Part shown: piece by piece, positions 1 through 9,046 of the stretch
Numbering within the stretch: position 1 is the stretch's first letter
How the letters are laid out: each line of letters opens with the position of its first letter
Assembly (NCBI RefSeq): GCF_007096385.1
Contig: NZ_VJWL01000003.1
Location: forward strand, 124,001 to 188,000
Length of the DNA stretch: 64,000 bases
From: Aliidiomarina halalkaliphila
GTDB lineage: Bacteria > Pseudomonadota > Gammaproteobacteria > Enterobacterales > Alteromonadaceae
Direction of reading: 5' to 3'
Program-made: the position numbers and the translations under genes
The notes under the pieces: generated by a model
Databases searched by the model: none
What the model saw: the letters and a program-made list of their open reading frames with translations, nothing else
What the model was told of the DNA's origin: nothing

Positions 1-315
1 CAGCCTCATATGGGGCCCGATACCCTGAATCGTGCAATTGGTAAGATGTTTGGTCGAGACCCGGGCAAGAAGAAGCAGCCAGAAAACCTGATGGGTGATA
101 TTGAGTATTTCCGAGTTCACGACCTGCGCAGAACCTGCCGTACTCTACTCGCCAGTTTGGGTGTTCCTGGGCATGTGGCTGAGCGATGCTTAAACCACAA
201 GCTCAAAGGTGTTGAGGGGATTTATGATCGGCATGATTACTTTGAGGAGCGGAAGGAGGCTTTGACGCGATTAAGTTACTCACTGCAGCCTCACATAATT
301 GATGGTATGCATTAA
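1..315 (+). CDS. Tyrosine integrase, C-terminal part (cut by window edge)
   Basis: This is the C-terminal third of a site-specific tyrosine recombinase of the P4-like island integrase type; the reading frame is open from base 1, so the gene starts left of the window. The visible part has the HDLRRT box (the HxxR of the catalytic core), the LNHKL segment holding the second catalytic His/Trp region, and GIYDRHDY with the likely nucleophilic tyrosine. Such enzymes integrate and excise genomic islands at tRNA or other 3' ends. Here it is the first gene of an island whose cargo lies to its right. The attachment site on its side is not visible. Confidence 0.9.
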   Translation, partial: QPHMGPDTLNRAIGKMFGRDPGKKKQPENLMGDIEYFRVHDLRRTCRTLLASLGVPGHVAERCLNHKLKGVEGIYDRHDYFEERKEALTRLSYSLQPHIIDGMH

Positions 316-585
316 CATACTTAATATATTCTTACATCGAACCCCAAAGCCCGAAGGTGGTAATTTATATCTTTCCCTGATTGAGGGGGGGAATCTTCTG
401 GTTAATGCCATTACCCCTTTAGGGTATTTAAATAAGTGCTTTAAGTAGGAATGTTATCCATGAAAAATTCTCCAGTATTGTTCGTTTATTTGATCAAATA
501 GAAGGGCTAACTAGGCTCGCACAATTAGAAGCCAAGGACGCGAATGACTCACTTTAGAAACGCCAGAAAGGACCTGAAGTCGAGC
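316..585. other. Intergenic region with a possible gene fragment
   Basis: No complete gene is supported between the integrase and the convergent HEPN gene. From 432 to 557 a stop-free plus-strand frame encodes a coding-like peptide (IHEKFSSIVRLFDQIEG then LTRLAQLEAKDAND) that has no ATG/GTG/TTG start and ends in TAG. It may be the tail of a decayed or rearranged gene. The G-run at 385-391 and the imperfect GGTTAATG/CATTACC repeat near 399-415 could belong to an integrase terminator, but there is no convincing U-tract. Confidence 0.3.
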
Positions 586-1758
586 CTATTGGGGAACCCC
601 TAGATGTTCTATTTCCTTTGCAATACACGTTGAAAGCATCGTTCGCGCGAACACAAGGTTTTCTCTTTCTTTATCGGTCATGTTACGAGACGTCCCATGA
701 ATAACCTTCGACCTAGCCTTATACATGACCTTGAATTTATCTCGAATTACGGAGCGTTGTCGGATGGTGTCAGATACCAAGTACGCGCATCTATCAGCCA
801 ATGTTTTTGACAAAGGGACATCGCCAAGGTCATCGCCAAGTAGTGATTCTAAGCCAACACAGAGTTGAATAAATTTAACTGTCTCAGTGTCGCTGACTAC
901 TGAATCAATATACCACTCTATAGCAGCCCTTATTCTCTCGGCTTCGGGGGATGGATCATGAGCTATAGATGACAGTGAGGGAAGTTCAAGTTCTTCTAAA
1001 GGTCGTCGCAAAGCAAAACCAGTGATGAAGGAAGCTAGTTCTGAGGGGACTCGAATCGGGAGTGAACAATCTCCGGAAGGTTCTATGATTTCAAGATAGC
1101 GATTCAAGATCACGACTTTATCAAAAGTACTGCGGTTGCTAGGTCGATTTCTAAACTCTAAGTTAAAAGTCTCATCGTGAAGAACCCATGCAGAGTACAG
1201 GAATGTTTTGATCAGCTGGATACACTTCTGCGCCAGGCTGCATTCGCTTCTCGGGGAGTAGAAGCCGCGAGTATCCATCACTAAGTAAAGATTCAGAGCC
1301 GCTTCATTAAATAGCCGGATTGGGGATTTATTGTCCTCAGTGACTTCAAGGTATAAGGACTCTGTCAATCTCCAGCAAGCTATCGGCTCCCTTATTTCTG
1401 ATTGAAGAAGTATACGAACTTTATAACTCTGTGGAGCTGAAGTTAGGTGCTCTAAAATCTCGCTTTCGATTTTCTCGATTAGTCTGTGTTCAACTAGATT
1501 AACAAGTAAAGTGCCGTCCGCGACCTCTCCCTTCACCTCCTTGAGAATAGCCCTTACGAACTCCATTAACTTGAAATAAACGTAGGAAAAAACGTCGTCG
1601 GAAGAAACGTCAGTCCCCGAATATTGATTTGCGGTATAGTCTGAAAGCTCCCTGATATGAGGTGCGATCTCTGCGCAAGGGTAATTTTCGACAATAGCTG
1701 TATTTCGAACTACTCTTTGTACTCGACCCGCAATTTTGCGGACCTCTCGAACATTCAT
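586..1758 (-). CDS. HEPN-domain protein (Apea-like)
   Basis: Protein of about 390 residues. The N-terminal 280 residues match nothing I recognise. The C-terminal 110 residues look like an Apea-like HEPN domain: a helical segment (FIQLCVGLESLLGD), then KARSKVIHGTS with the Rx4H motif typical of HEPN ribonucleases, close to the C-terminus. HEPN proteins often cut RNA in abortive infection and toxin systems. I use the ATG at 1758 because a longer form starting with TTG at 1809 has no ribosome-binding site. It follows res on the same strand after a 288-bp gap, so it may be an added effector of the restriction module, but separate transcription is equally possible. The family call is by motif only. 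Confidence 0.6.
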   Translation of the reverse strand: MNVREVRKIAGRVQRVVRNTAIVENYPCAEIAPHIRELSDYTANQYSGTDVSSDDVFSYVYFKLMEFVRAILKEVKGEVADGTLLVNLVEHRLIEKIESEILEHLTSAPQSYKVRILLQSEIREPIACWRLTESLYLEVTEDNKSPIRLFNEAALNLYLVMDTRGFYSPRSECSLAQKCIQLIKTFLYSAWVLHDETFNLEFRNRPSNRSTFDKVVILNRYLEIIEPSGDCSLPIRVPSELASFITGFALRRPLEELELPSLSSIAHDPSPEAERIRAAIEWYIDSVVSDTETVKFIQLCVGLESLLGDDLGDVPLSKTLADRCAYLVSDTIRQRSVIRDKFKVMYKARSKVIHGTSRNMTDKERENLVFARTMLSTCIAKEIEHLGVPQ

Positions 1759-1960
1759 AGATTGGTCCCGATTAGTGCCCACGCTCAGCAAATTGCTTGA
1801 CTGCTTCAACTTTAAATTCGTCGGTTTACAGTTTACCTTTGCTAAAAAACACCTCTCCTGTAAGTTACATTGAAACTGTTAAAAATGTCTAGCAAAGCCT
1901 GGGAGGTCCAAACGCCGCAAATGCAGGTTCTGCAACCCTCGCGCTAATCAACTTAATTAT

Positions 1961-1999
1961 TTCCCCCTACTTACAAATCTCACTCGACAATAGGGGGAA
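1961..1999. terminator. Inverted repeat between res and the HEPN gene
   Basis: TTCCCCCTA (1961-1969) pairs perfectly with TAGGGGGAA (1991-1999) across a 21-nt loop, just downstream of res on the minus strand. It could be a weak terminator or a regulatory dyad separating res from the HEPN gene. There is no clear U-run, so the role is uncertain. Confidence 0.35.
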
Positions 2000-2045
2000 T
2001 GCAGGCGTTGATAGCGAGGTAACGATCGCTACCAAGTCCTACTTA

Positions 2046-4634
2046 TCAATAGTCGTTGGCGTGGGTACTCCTGAACAAATCTGCAGCATCTGTAGCGATT
2101 TTGATGGCGTTGCGTACCTCAGCCCTAGTAAGGTCAAGTACGCGGAGTTTGCCTTTTATCTCGGCGACAGACTCGATACGGCGGTATGCTCTGGCGTTGT
2201 TCTCTGCATACTCTGCAAGGCCTTGAAGCTTGGTTAAGGCATCGGCTAGGTGGAGTCCATGAGGATCAACAATATCAGAGACAATTCGACCATCTTGTTC
2301 AGCGAAGAAAATGAAATCTGGACGCAAGATTTTGTATTCGCCAGCATTCTCATATGCGATACCAAGTGAGGACTGTCCTGGCTGCTGCGGATTGCGATAC
2401 CAGAATGAGAAGCCCGGCTTAGCCGACTCGGTTTCGACAACCGTCCGTTCCCAGTCATTTAGTTCAGCGGGATATTTGCCGTTCTCGTTGCACAGCAAAT
2501 GATTATCCCAGACCGGGATTGCTCTTACATTACCGTTTTCTTTCGCTTTGGTAGCCTCATAACGAGCCTCAGGCTTAAGCAAGCCCACGTCTTGAGGCTC
2601 GGTACTCATTTCGATGATCTGCCGATAGGACTCCCTACGGTCATCGCTCAGTGCCTTGATTTGCTGCCGATACTTGGACAACCAAGTTTTCGCAAGTTTG
2701 TCTGCCTCAGCATCGAAATAAGCCTGTGCCTCCATGACTAGCCCCAAACCAGAAACGGTTACGCGAGCTTCAACTATGGCCTCCAGAAACGATTCCGGGT
2801 CTTCATCACGGTTGGCGTCCTGGCTTGCCAAGTGGTCAACATACGAATGAGCAATAGCCGGGCTGAGGATTCGTGCTGCACGGCGGTAGGCGTCGTCTAT
2901 TACCGCGACGTCGGCATCTTCCCAGAACTGCTCGAGACTGCGACCTTGGCCCAGCATGTCCGCTTTCACGGTCTTGCCGTCTACAACCAGGACAGACTGC
3001 CTCTTGGCCTTAATCTTGGCTGCGTTGTCGGCTTGAAACTTATCCAGGGCTGCGTGCATTTCGCCATGGGCCAGCCTGCCTGCACCAGAGAGAATATCGT
3101 CGGACGCCAATTCATGGGCCAGCGCAGTCAACCTGACAGCAGGCTTGGCACCACGCTGCGGGCGTGTTTGCGACGGTAAACCCTCGAACGCATCCCACAC
3201 GGCATCCGGAACAGCAGGATTAGGCACCACTTCGATATAATCGATCAAAACACGGCCTGGCGTTGCTGCCTCACTGCCTGTCGTCAATTCATCGACTACC
3301 TGCTCTACGGCCTTGCGATTGAATTTCGGCAGTAAGCAATCCACCGCATTCAAGCGGTCATTGCCGGGGATACGGCGAGCAAGCGGTGAGCGTACCAGTC
3401 GACCGAGTAACTGCGTGATGTGATCTTTATCCTCAGCTGCGCGGAAGGAAACCATGACCTCGGCTCTCGGACAATCCCAGCCTGTGCTGATGGCATCCTT
3501 GGCAATCAAAATCCGCACCCAGGTTGACTCCTCGACTCGTTGAGGCTCGATATACGGAACGTATCGATTGCCAAACAGTTGGGTGGTGTGATCGCCGAAA
3601 ACATGCGCGACACTGGCAGATGGTAGCTCAGGGTAGCGCTCGAAAATGGTATCCAACGCGCGCCCAATCTCATTGGGGTCAGGAGTGTTGGGAACCTGCA
3701 AAACCATCAACGGAACGACGACATGAGCCTCTTGTTGCTGCTTGGAGTAAGCTGACCAAGCAGCGGTGGACTCTTTCAATTTGTCGGTTCCTCGACGCAC
3801 CAAGACGGTATCAAAGTCACCCACATTGTCTGGTATGTCCAGCAGGATGGTGTCTTTTATAAGTCCGGATTCCTGTACCTTGGACGCATCAACTTCCACA
3901 TTGGGTAGTTTGATATGTTTACCTGCCGACTCAATCGCCTTGTTGAATCGTTCCACAGTAGCCGATATACCCCATACAGCAGGAATACCTGGCACGCTGC
4001 CCACGCCATTGATGAGTCGTTGTACGATAGTGCTCTTGGCGTTCAGACTGGCTGCGGTTTGTGTGCCCATGCCCCGGTGCGCCTCGTCCAGCACTAAATA
4101 GAGCGTTAAATCCGGATCTTCGATAGTATTTTGAATAGTGTCCCAAATGGTATATGCACGCAGGTCAGGGCGCATTTCGGGAAAAGTAGCATCCACCTTG
4201 GCCGCCAAATCTCCGGGATTATGGCCCCGCACCAGCAGACTGTTCTTGCTGAGTTTCTGGGTATTGAGAAAGTAGATTTTTCCGGCCTGGAACTTTGGCC
4301 TGTTGAACGTGTTTTCGACCACCACTAAGTCGGTGTAGTTGATGCGGTCGCTGGCCTCGATAAAGCGAAAGCGAGTTTGCTCATTCAACGACGGGTCATC
4401 GCTGAACCAGATAACCACAGCGCCGGGATCGGCATCAAAACTGAACTCATCGTCACCATGAAATAGCGCCTCAAACGTAGCCGCCGCCATCACAGTTTTA
4501 CCCGCGCCGGTTACCGCAGTGAGTGAGAACGCAGTCCTGTCGGCTTCCCCATGCCAAAGGCGGCGAGCCTTGCCTAGGTTACTCAAGGAGTCACGGACAG
4601 CGTCGCGCTGATAGTCTTTGAGCGTGAATTTCAT
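2046..4634 (-). CDS. Type III-like restriction enzyme, helicase/nuclease subunit (Res)
   Basis: SF2 helicase-type restriction subunit of 862 residues that works with the adjacent methyltransferase to cut unmodified DNA. Walker A is GAGKT (residues 43-47) and the Walker B box is DEAH (183-186); helicase motif VI is in ITQLLGRLVRSP near 395-410. Type III Res proteins end in a PD-(D/E)xK nuclease. Here the equivalent C-terminal region reads RPDFIFF, then DIVDPHG, so the usual acidic-x-lysine is replaced by DPH. That may be a variant active site or a different chemistry. The start lies 3 bp after the stop of mod, so the two are translated as one operon, methylase first. Confidence 0.85.
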   Translation of the reverse strand: MKFTLKDYQRDAVRDSLSNLGKARRLWHGEADRTAFSLTAVTGAGKTVMAAATFEALFHGDDEFSFDADPGAVVIWFSDDPSLNEQTRFRFIEASDRINYTDLVVVENTFNRPKFQAGKIYFLNTQKLSKNSLLVRGHNPGDLAAKVDATFPEMRPDLRAYTIWDTIQNTIEDPDLTLYLVLDEAHRGMGTQTAASLNAKSTIVQRLINGVGSVPGIPAVWGISATVERFNKAIESAGKHIKLPNVEVDASKVQESGLIKDTILLDIPDNVGDFDTVLVRRGTDKLKESTAAWSAYSKQQQEAHVVVPLMVLQVPNTPDPNEIGRALDTIFERYPELPSASVAHVFGDHTTQLFGNRYVPYIEPQRVEESTWVRILIAKDAISTGWDCPRAEVMVSFRAAEDKDHITQLLGRLVRSPLARRIPGNDRLNAVDCLLPKFNRKAVEQVVDELTTGSEAATPGRVLIDYIEVVPNPAVPDAVWDAFEGLPSQTRPQRGAKPAVRLTALAHELASDDILSGAGRLAHGEMHAALDKFQADNAAKIKAKRQSVLVVDGKTVKADMLGQGRSLEQFWEDADVAVIDDAYRRAARILSPAIAHSYVDHLASQDANRDEDPESFLEAIVEARVTVSGLGLVMEAQAYFDAEADKLAKTWLSKYRQQIKALSDDRRESYRQIIEMSTEPQDVGLLKPEARYEATKAKENGNVRAIPVWDNHLLCNENGKYPAELNDWERTVVETESAKPGFSFWYRNPQQPGQSSLGIAYENAGEYKILRPDFIFFAEQDGRIVSDIVDPHGLHLADALTKLQGLAEYAENNARAYRRIESVAEIKGKLRVLDLTRAEVRNAIKIATDAADLFRSTHANDY

Positions 4635-4637
4635 CCG

Positions 4638-6737
4638 TTAATCTCCATTGGTGAAGCTAAAGTTGGTGAGATAAGATTCGTACAGACGCACAGGCTCGAC
4701 GCTATCGGGTAATCGTTTAGCAATTGCCTGGAAGCGCCGATCATCGTCGGTAACGATATAGGCAATCCGTATCCCATTCGCCTTAGCCACAGCTTCGATA
4801 AAAGGTGTAGCAGTATCCACGTTATTTAGCAGTGCATAGGCATCGGTCACCGACCAACCATTGGCTGGTAACTCGTCAATACGACTACCTCTCGCTCCAG
4901 CGCGCAACCACAATAAAGGCGCAATTCGGCTGAACGCCAGATTGTGGCTGACCGACAGTGGGGTTTCATACGTCAGAGTGAAAAACTCGGCATTTTCCTC
5001 GAAGCCATCGGACATCGGAAATTCATCCGTGAATTTGTAGTCGCCCTTGATTGGTTCGCCATCCGGAGTTTTTCCGGTAATAGCGGCGGCAACGCGGGGT
5101 TTGGTGATGTAATCGCAGATGCCTATTTTTTCCCACTCATCATCGCCGGGGCGTAACCCTGCTTCGCGCAACTTCCTCTGTTCATCGGCGGCGACTTCGT
5201 TGTTTGTCACGCTGATACATTGACGATTTCCACCGTCCTGTTTGTTGAGCCGCATCACCGCGTGTGCCGTGGTCCCAGAACCTGCGAAAAAGTCAAGTAC
5301 GGTTGCGTTCTGCTTATTTGCCAAAAATAGCCGCAATGAATCTTCCACTACGTATAATGACTTTGGAAAAGGAAAAGACCTTGTTGGCAGTAGAGCTCCT
5401 AAAATTTTCTTGCCATGGTCGGGAGCACTATGACGACTTTCGGTCCATACCGTCGTAGGTCGTGTAGTCTTTCCACTAGGAGCAATGACAACCTTCGTTC
5501 CATCTTCTCTTATACCTGCAACAACGTACTCTCCAGACTCAACCTTGCTAATTGCTGGAGCTGTTAGGTAAGAAATTGCATACGGTTGGAGCGAATTGGT
5601 GCGACTTGCCCGAGCAAAACCACCGCGCACGGCGCGCATGAGGCTGGGCCCAGTTAACCCCCACTCCATCTCGACACCATCATCACGGACAGGAAAAACC
5701 GCAATTAAACCTGGAGGCGCCTTGATACTTTCACGAGGTACATCATGGGCTAAAGGCTCACCAACGCCTGTTATCTTAGAGGTATTTGGGTCGACAAAAA
5801 CCGGATAGAACTGCCGAGGGCGGTGTCCCCGAGTCGATTTTTCATCAGATCGCCGTAAATAAGGCCAGCGAACCGACTTCCCCTGTGAAGCGCTTACAGC
5901 GACTCCAGAAACAATCGAGTCTCCAATTAGGACAAAATAAGCGAACTCGTCCACCCTCGCGAACATATCGGGACGAGACGCTCCTTTTGGGTTTGTAGTT
6001 ATCGAAACCATTTGAATCCGAGCTTCAGGAAATAACTGCTCCAGCAATAATCCCAGGCGCAGATATTCCTTCTCGTCGATGGTAACGATCAGCACTGAAT
6101 CCGCTGGATTTAACAGTTGCCGTGCAATCAACAAGCGTCGCTCCATCATCGCCAGCCATTTACTGTGGCGGTAGAGGTCGTCGCCTTCCACATAATCGTT
6201 ATTGTATTTCCAGTCCTTCGCACCAGTATTGTACGGAGGGTCAATATAAATGGCGTCTACTCTACCGCGATGGCTGAAGGTTAGGGCTTTTAGGACGTGA
6301 TAGTTCTCACCATTAATTACCGTATGACAAGGTTTTGCGCCGCCATGCAGTACCTTACCAGTACTAATCAAACCCGGATAGATAGTATCCCGGAACTCCG
6401 CGACAACCACTAAGTCATCGAGCATGACCGTCCGTGTTTCAAGTTCTTCTGAGTCTAGCAATTCTAGGTCGACAGTTTTTCTCGCCTTGTTAATAGCTTT
6501 CACTCGCCACAGCAGTTGATCCCCCTTCTTGGTGGAACCACGCTCATGTAATACGCGTACCTTGTCACCCTTTCGAATGGGTCGTAGCGGCAATTCCACC
6601 GCTTCTGGGCTATGACGTTCGAAGTTCAGACCGAAGGGGAGCCGTGACGAAAGCATTTTAAACTCACGATCCAACTCGGCTCCTAACGCCGCGTCTTTGG
6701 CTTTTGCCTTGGCAATCAAATCGGTCAGTCTTGACAC
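4638..6737 (-). CDS. Type III-like DNA adenine methyltransferase (Mod)
   Basis: Site-specific DNA methyltransferase of 699 residues with the beta-class motif order: catalytic DPPYNTG (166-172) comes before the AdoMet-binding FAGSGTT (484-490). The roughly 310 residues between them probably contain the target recognition domain. This subunit sets specificity and protects host DNA; with Res it forms the restriction complex. The start codon is GTG at 6737, with AGGAG 8 bases upstream. The N-terminal 110 residues form a separate charged, SH3-like looking segment (KGDKVRVL). It is first in a two-gene operon with res. Adenine specificity is inferred from DPPY. Confidence 0.9.
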   Translation of the reverse strand: MSRLTDLIAKAKAKDAALGAELDREFKMLSSRLPFGLNFERHSPEAVELPLRPIRKGDKVRVLHERGSTKKGDQLLWRVKAINKARKTVDLELLDSEELETRTVMLDDLVVVAEFRDTIYPGLISTGKVLHGGAKPCHTVINGENYHVLKALTFSHRGRVDAIYIDPPYNTGAKDWKYNNDYVEGDDLYRHSKWLAMMERRLLIARQLLNPADSVLIVTIDEKEYLRLGLLLEQLFPEARIQMVSITTNPKGASRPDMFARVDEFAYFVLIGDSIVSGVAVSASQGKSVRWPYLRRSDEKSTRGHRPRQFYPVFVDPNTSKITGVGEPLAHDVPRESIKAPPGLIAVFPVRDDGVEMEWGLTGPSLMRAVRGGFARASRTNSLQPYAISYLTAPAISKVESGEYVVAGIREDGTKVVIAPSGKTTRPTTVWTESRHSAPDHGKKILGALLPTRSFPFPKSLYVVEDSLRLFLANKQNATVLDFFAGSGTTAHAVMRLNKQDGGNRQCISVTNNEVAADEQRKLREAGLRPGDDEWEKIGICDYITKPRVAAAITGKTPDGEPIKGDYKFTDEFPMSDGFEENAEFFTLTYETPLSVSHNLAFSRIAPLLWLRAGARGSRIDELPANGWSVTDAYALLNNVDTATPFIEAVAKANGIRIAYIVTDDDRRFQAIAKRLPDSVEPVRLYESYLTNFSFTNGD

Positions 6738-7006
6738 TAAAAGCTCCTAACTTGTTCGTTCTGAAGTGGTTGATTTAACTTGGGCACAAAATTAATGAAA
6801 TCTTTTCTGCATAGTAGCAAAGTTATGTACCAATGTGGCAAAGAAAAACTTGGCAAGGCCGAGGTGTGCATAACACCTACTATTTGCTTAAATTACTCGT
6901 GTTTAAAGTCCCATGGTGACAGAGTTGATTTATTCGTATGTCGTTGTGTGATCGCTAATATACATAGAGAAAAACGGTGTGCTACCTTAAGTTTGCATGT
7001 TACTCC

Positions 7007-7195
7007 TTACGCTGTTCCGAGACGCTCCGCAATCTTCGCTCTAATCCACTCATCAATCTCTTCTTCCACCCATACTCGGCTTCGGCCAACTACTGTCACG
7101 GGCTTGGGAAATGATTTGGCCACCACAAGTTTATAAATCGTGGTGCGGCTAAGCGTTGTTTTGTTTCTTACTTCTTCCAGTTTAATGAGTCGCAT
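7007..7195 (-). CDS. AlpA-family DNA-binding regulator
   Basis: Small 62-residue helix-turn-helix protein of the AlpA family, phage and island regulators that typically control integrase or excision genes. The sequence begins with MRLIKLEEV, then LSRTTIYKLV (the recognition helix pair), then FPKPVTVVGRSRVWVEEEI, the usual AlpA wing and C-terminal helix, and ends in a short basic tail. Length and layout are normal for the family. It stands alone on the minus strand upstream of mod, with about 270 bp between. Its position in the island suggests a role in excision or in controlling the cargo. Confidence 0.85.
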   Translation of the reverse strand: MRLIKLEEVRNKTTLSRTTIYKLVVAKSFPKPVTVVGRSRVWVEEEIDEWIRAKIAERLGTA

Positions 7196-7577
7196 GACGG
7201 TAATCCTTTGAAACGCAGTTGTGTCATGCGATGGCGCATCGCTGTAATTTTTAATGGTTTGTATTCATACCAGCCTCCTGTTTCGGCCAATTCATCACTG
7301 GAAATGGCCGGTTGATCACACATTTGGCCGCTCCCGAGGCATAAAGCGCTTATTCCTTCATATTTTTGTCAGAATCGATGTAACAAAAGGAGTTGAGTGC
7401 AGAGCATGAGAGAGATTCGACGGGTTGGAAGGTTGGCAGTGCCGCTGGGAGTTGTACGGGCCTACTGTGGCCACTCAAAAAGCTTTCAGACATATATCAC
7501 CTGCAGTGCATCATCATCTACAGGAGTATTGAAAATGCACATGCAAGCTCATTTGGCGTCCATATCGGAGGCCGCTC
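7196..7577. promoter_or_regulatory. Regulatory region with three GGCC half-sites
   Basis: Intergenic region between the divergent AlpA-like and LytTR genes. No gene is supported. It holds CGGCCA (7284-7289), TGGCCG (7305-7310) and TGGCCG (7325-7330), spaced 21 and 20 bp apart, about two helical turns each. This phased arrangement is what a DNA-binding protein array would need, and AlpA or the LytTR protein are the obvious candidates. The assignment is inference. Confidence 0.4.
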
Positions 7578-7940
7578 GTGAATAAATTCGCTGATCAGAT
7601 ATTTGCTGCCAAAACGGAGCCTGGCGTTGTAGATATCGTCCGTTTGCCAGAAGTAGTCTGTATTCGTGCAGCAGGCAATTACATTGATTTTCAACTGGTC
7701 AATGGACACTCAATGCATCGCGCGACGCTATCGAATGTTCTGAAGCAGTTACCTTCAAGCTTTGTTCAGGTCCATCGTAGCTATGTAATCAACATAGCTC
7801 ACTTACGTCGGCTACAGAGCGAGCTAGGACGCTATTCCGAGTGTGTGCTCACGGGGAATAAGATCATTCCATTGGGGAAGCAATACCGTAAAGCATTACT
7901 TCAGTTGCTCTCAATTGAAAGCCCACCTTCAAGTTCGTAG
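7578..7940 (+). CDS. Stand-alone LytTR DNA-binding protein
   Basis: This 120-residue protein is almost entirely a LytTR DNA-binding domain: IVRLPEVVCIRAAGNYIDF, then HRATLSNVLKQLP and FVQVHRSYVIN, the classic LytTR signature. LytTR domains usually sit behind a response-regulator receiver; none is present, so it cannot be switched by phosphorylation in the usual way. GTG start at 7578, with GGAG 7 bases upstream. LytTR regulators bind paired direct repeats. It is the first of several plus-strand island genes (8059, 8524, 9047) and probably regulates them, though this is inferred from position only. Confidence 0.85.
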   Translation: MNKFADQIFAAKTEPGVVDIVRLPEVVCIRAAGNYIDFQLVNGHSMHRATLSNVLKQLPSSFVQVHRSYVINIAHLRRLQSELGRYSECVLTGNKIIPLGKQYRKALLQLLSIESPPSSS

Positions 7941-8058
7941 TTTGCGCGCTTGCCCCCAAAAACCGCTGGTTCAGCATTCTGAACAGGTTGCTACATCACA
8001 ATTTTTTCTACCGCTTCGATTCCTGTGAAATTCTTGCTTAAGTTGATCGTTAGGGAAG

Positions 8059-8412
8059 ATGTCCATGAAAACTGTGTATGAATCAGAACCAAGTTCACTT
8101 GAAGAAGTAAAAGCGTTACTCGCGGCACGTGAATCGTTTGAGATAAAGAGCTTAAAGATCGGTGACACCGTTCGAATTGTCGAACAGCAAATCGATAAAC
8201 TCGGAATGAAATCACGTGTATTTACAGTGGGCCGCAAAGCTGCGTTATTGGCTTCGTTTTGGGGGCCTACTGCCGTGGCAGGTATTGCCTCGGCAGTAGG
8301 GATGAGTGTTCACAACATCGCTACTTGGAGCCCCGATTATGAGATCGGCAAGAACAGGCTCAAAGGAACGGTTTCTGTGATCTACAAGCGTAAATTAAAG
8401 AGTATTGAATAG
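8059..8412 (+). CDS. Hypothetical protein with C-terminal hydrophobic segment
   Basis: I do not recognise this 117-residue protein. The N-terminal half is polar and charged. A hydrophobic, glycine- and alanine-rich stretch at roughly residues 65-90 (ALLASFWGPTAVAGIASAVG) could be a membrane-active or buried helix, followed by a basic tail (YKRKLKS). The ATG at 8059 has AGGGAAG upstream; a second ATG at 8065 is also possible. It lies between the LytTR gene and the RadC-like gene on the same strand. A small membrane or toxin-like role cannot be excluded, but nothing proves it. Confidence 0.55.
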   Translation: MSMKTVYESEPSSLEEVKALLAARESFEIKSLKIGDTVRIVEQQIDKLGMKSRVFTVGRKAALLASFWGPTAVAGIASAVGMSVHNIATWSPDYEIGKNRLKGTVSVIYKRKLKSIE

Positions 8413-8523
8413 GGTATAGAGCAAACTAGAGCTAGGTCATCGTTCAGGTGACCTTCTCGTTCCATTCCAAACAATTTCAAACCTATATCACCGAGATGAA
8501 CCTTAACTAGAGGAATTCATCTC

Positions 8524-9018
8524 ATGAAAACTGAAGCATCCCTGCCAGTAAAATCACCGAAAAACTATGTCACCACCCGAAGGCTCACCGAGCGCGAGTT
8601 ATTTAATCGAGCTTGTGAGCTTTTGGAGGAAAAGCTCACGCGAGGTCAGTCCTTCTGCAACCCGAACACTGTGAAGGATTTCCTTCGATTCAAGCTTGCA
8701 CCATATGAACGCGAAGTGTTTGGGGTAATGCTCTTGGATAGTCAGCATCAATTACTCGAATTTAGAGAATTGTTCTACGGAACCATCAATGCCGCTCCTG
8801 TGTATCCGCGTGAAGTTGTAAAAGCAGTGATTGAAACCAATGCGGCCGCTGTCATTTTTGCCCACAACCATCCATCAGGCGTAGCGGAGCCATCCGACGC
8901 AGACAAGCGCGTGACTGAACGGCTAAAGACTGCGCTAAACACCATAGATGTGGCCACTCTCGACCATATTGTTGTCGGCAAAGAAACCGTGTCATTTGCT
9001 GAACGCGGCTTGTTATAG
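8524..9018 (+). CDS. RadC-like JAB/MPN domain protein
   Basis: This 164-residue protein covers the JAB (MPN) metalloprotease-like domain of the RadC family. The JAMM metal motif is intact: [14 protein letters not shown] supplies His-x-His, the serine and the aspartate, and the glutamate lies in [11 protein letters not shown]. Chromosomal RadC has an extra N-terminal helix-hairpin-helix domain of about 70 residues, which is missing here. Short RadC proteins of this kind are common on genomic islands and plasmids; their real function is unknown, and a classic DNA-repair role is doubtful. ATG start at 8524. Confidence 0.9.
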   Translation: MKTEASLPVKSPKNYVTTRRLTERELFNRACELLEEKLTRGQSFCNPNTVKDFLRFKLAPYEREVFGVMLLDSQHQLLEFRELFYGTINAAPVYPREVVKAVIETNAAAVIFAHNHPSGVAEPSDADKRVTERLKTALNTIDVATLDHIVVGKETVSFAERGLL

Positions 9019-9046
9019 CGCTAGAGTATTCAAATGAGGAATATTT

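Noticed and set aside
2311-4328. Several plus-strand frames of 60-115 codons opposite res
   Set aside because: Antisense shadows of a long conserved gene; none has a recognisable domain or start site.
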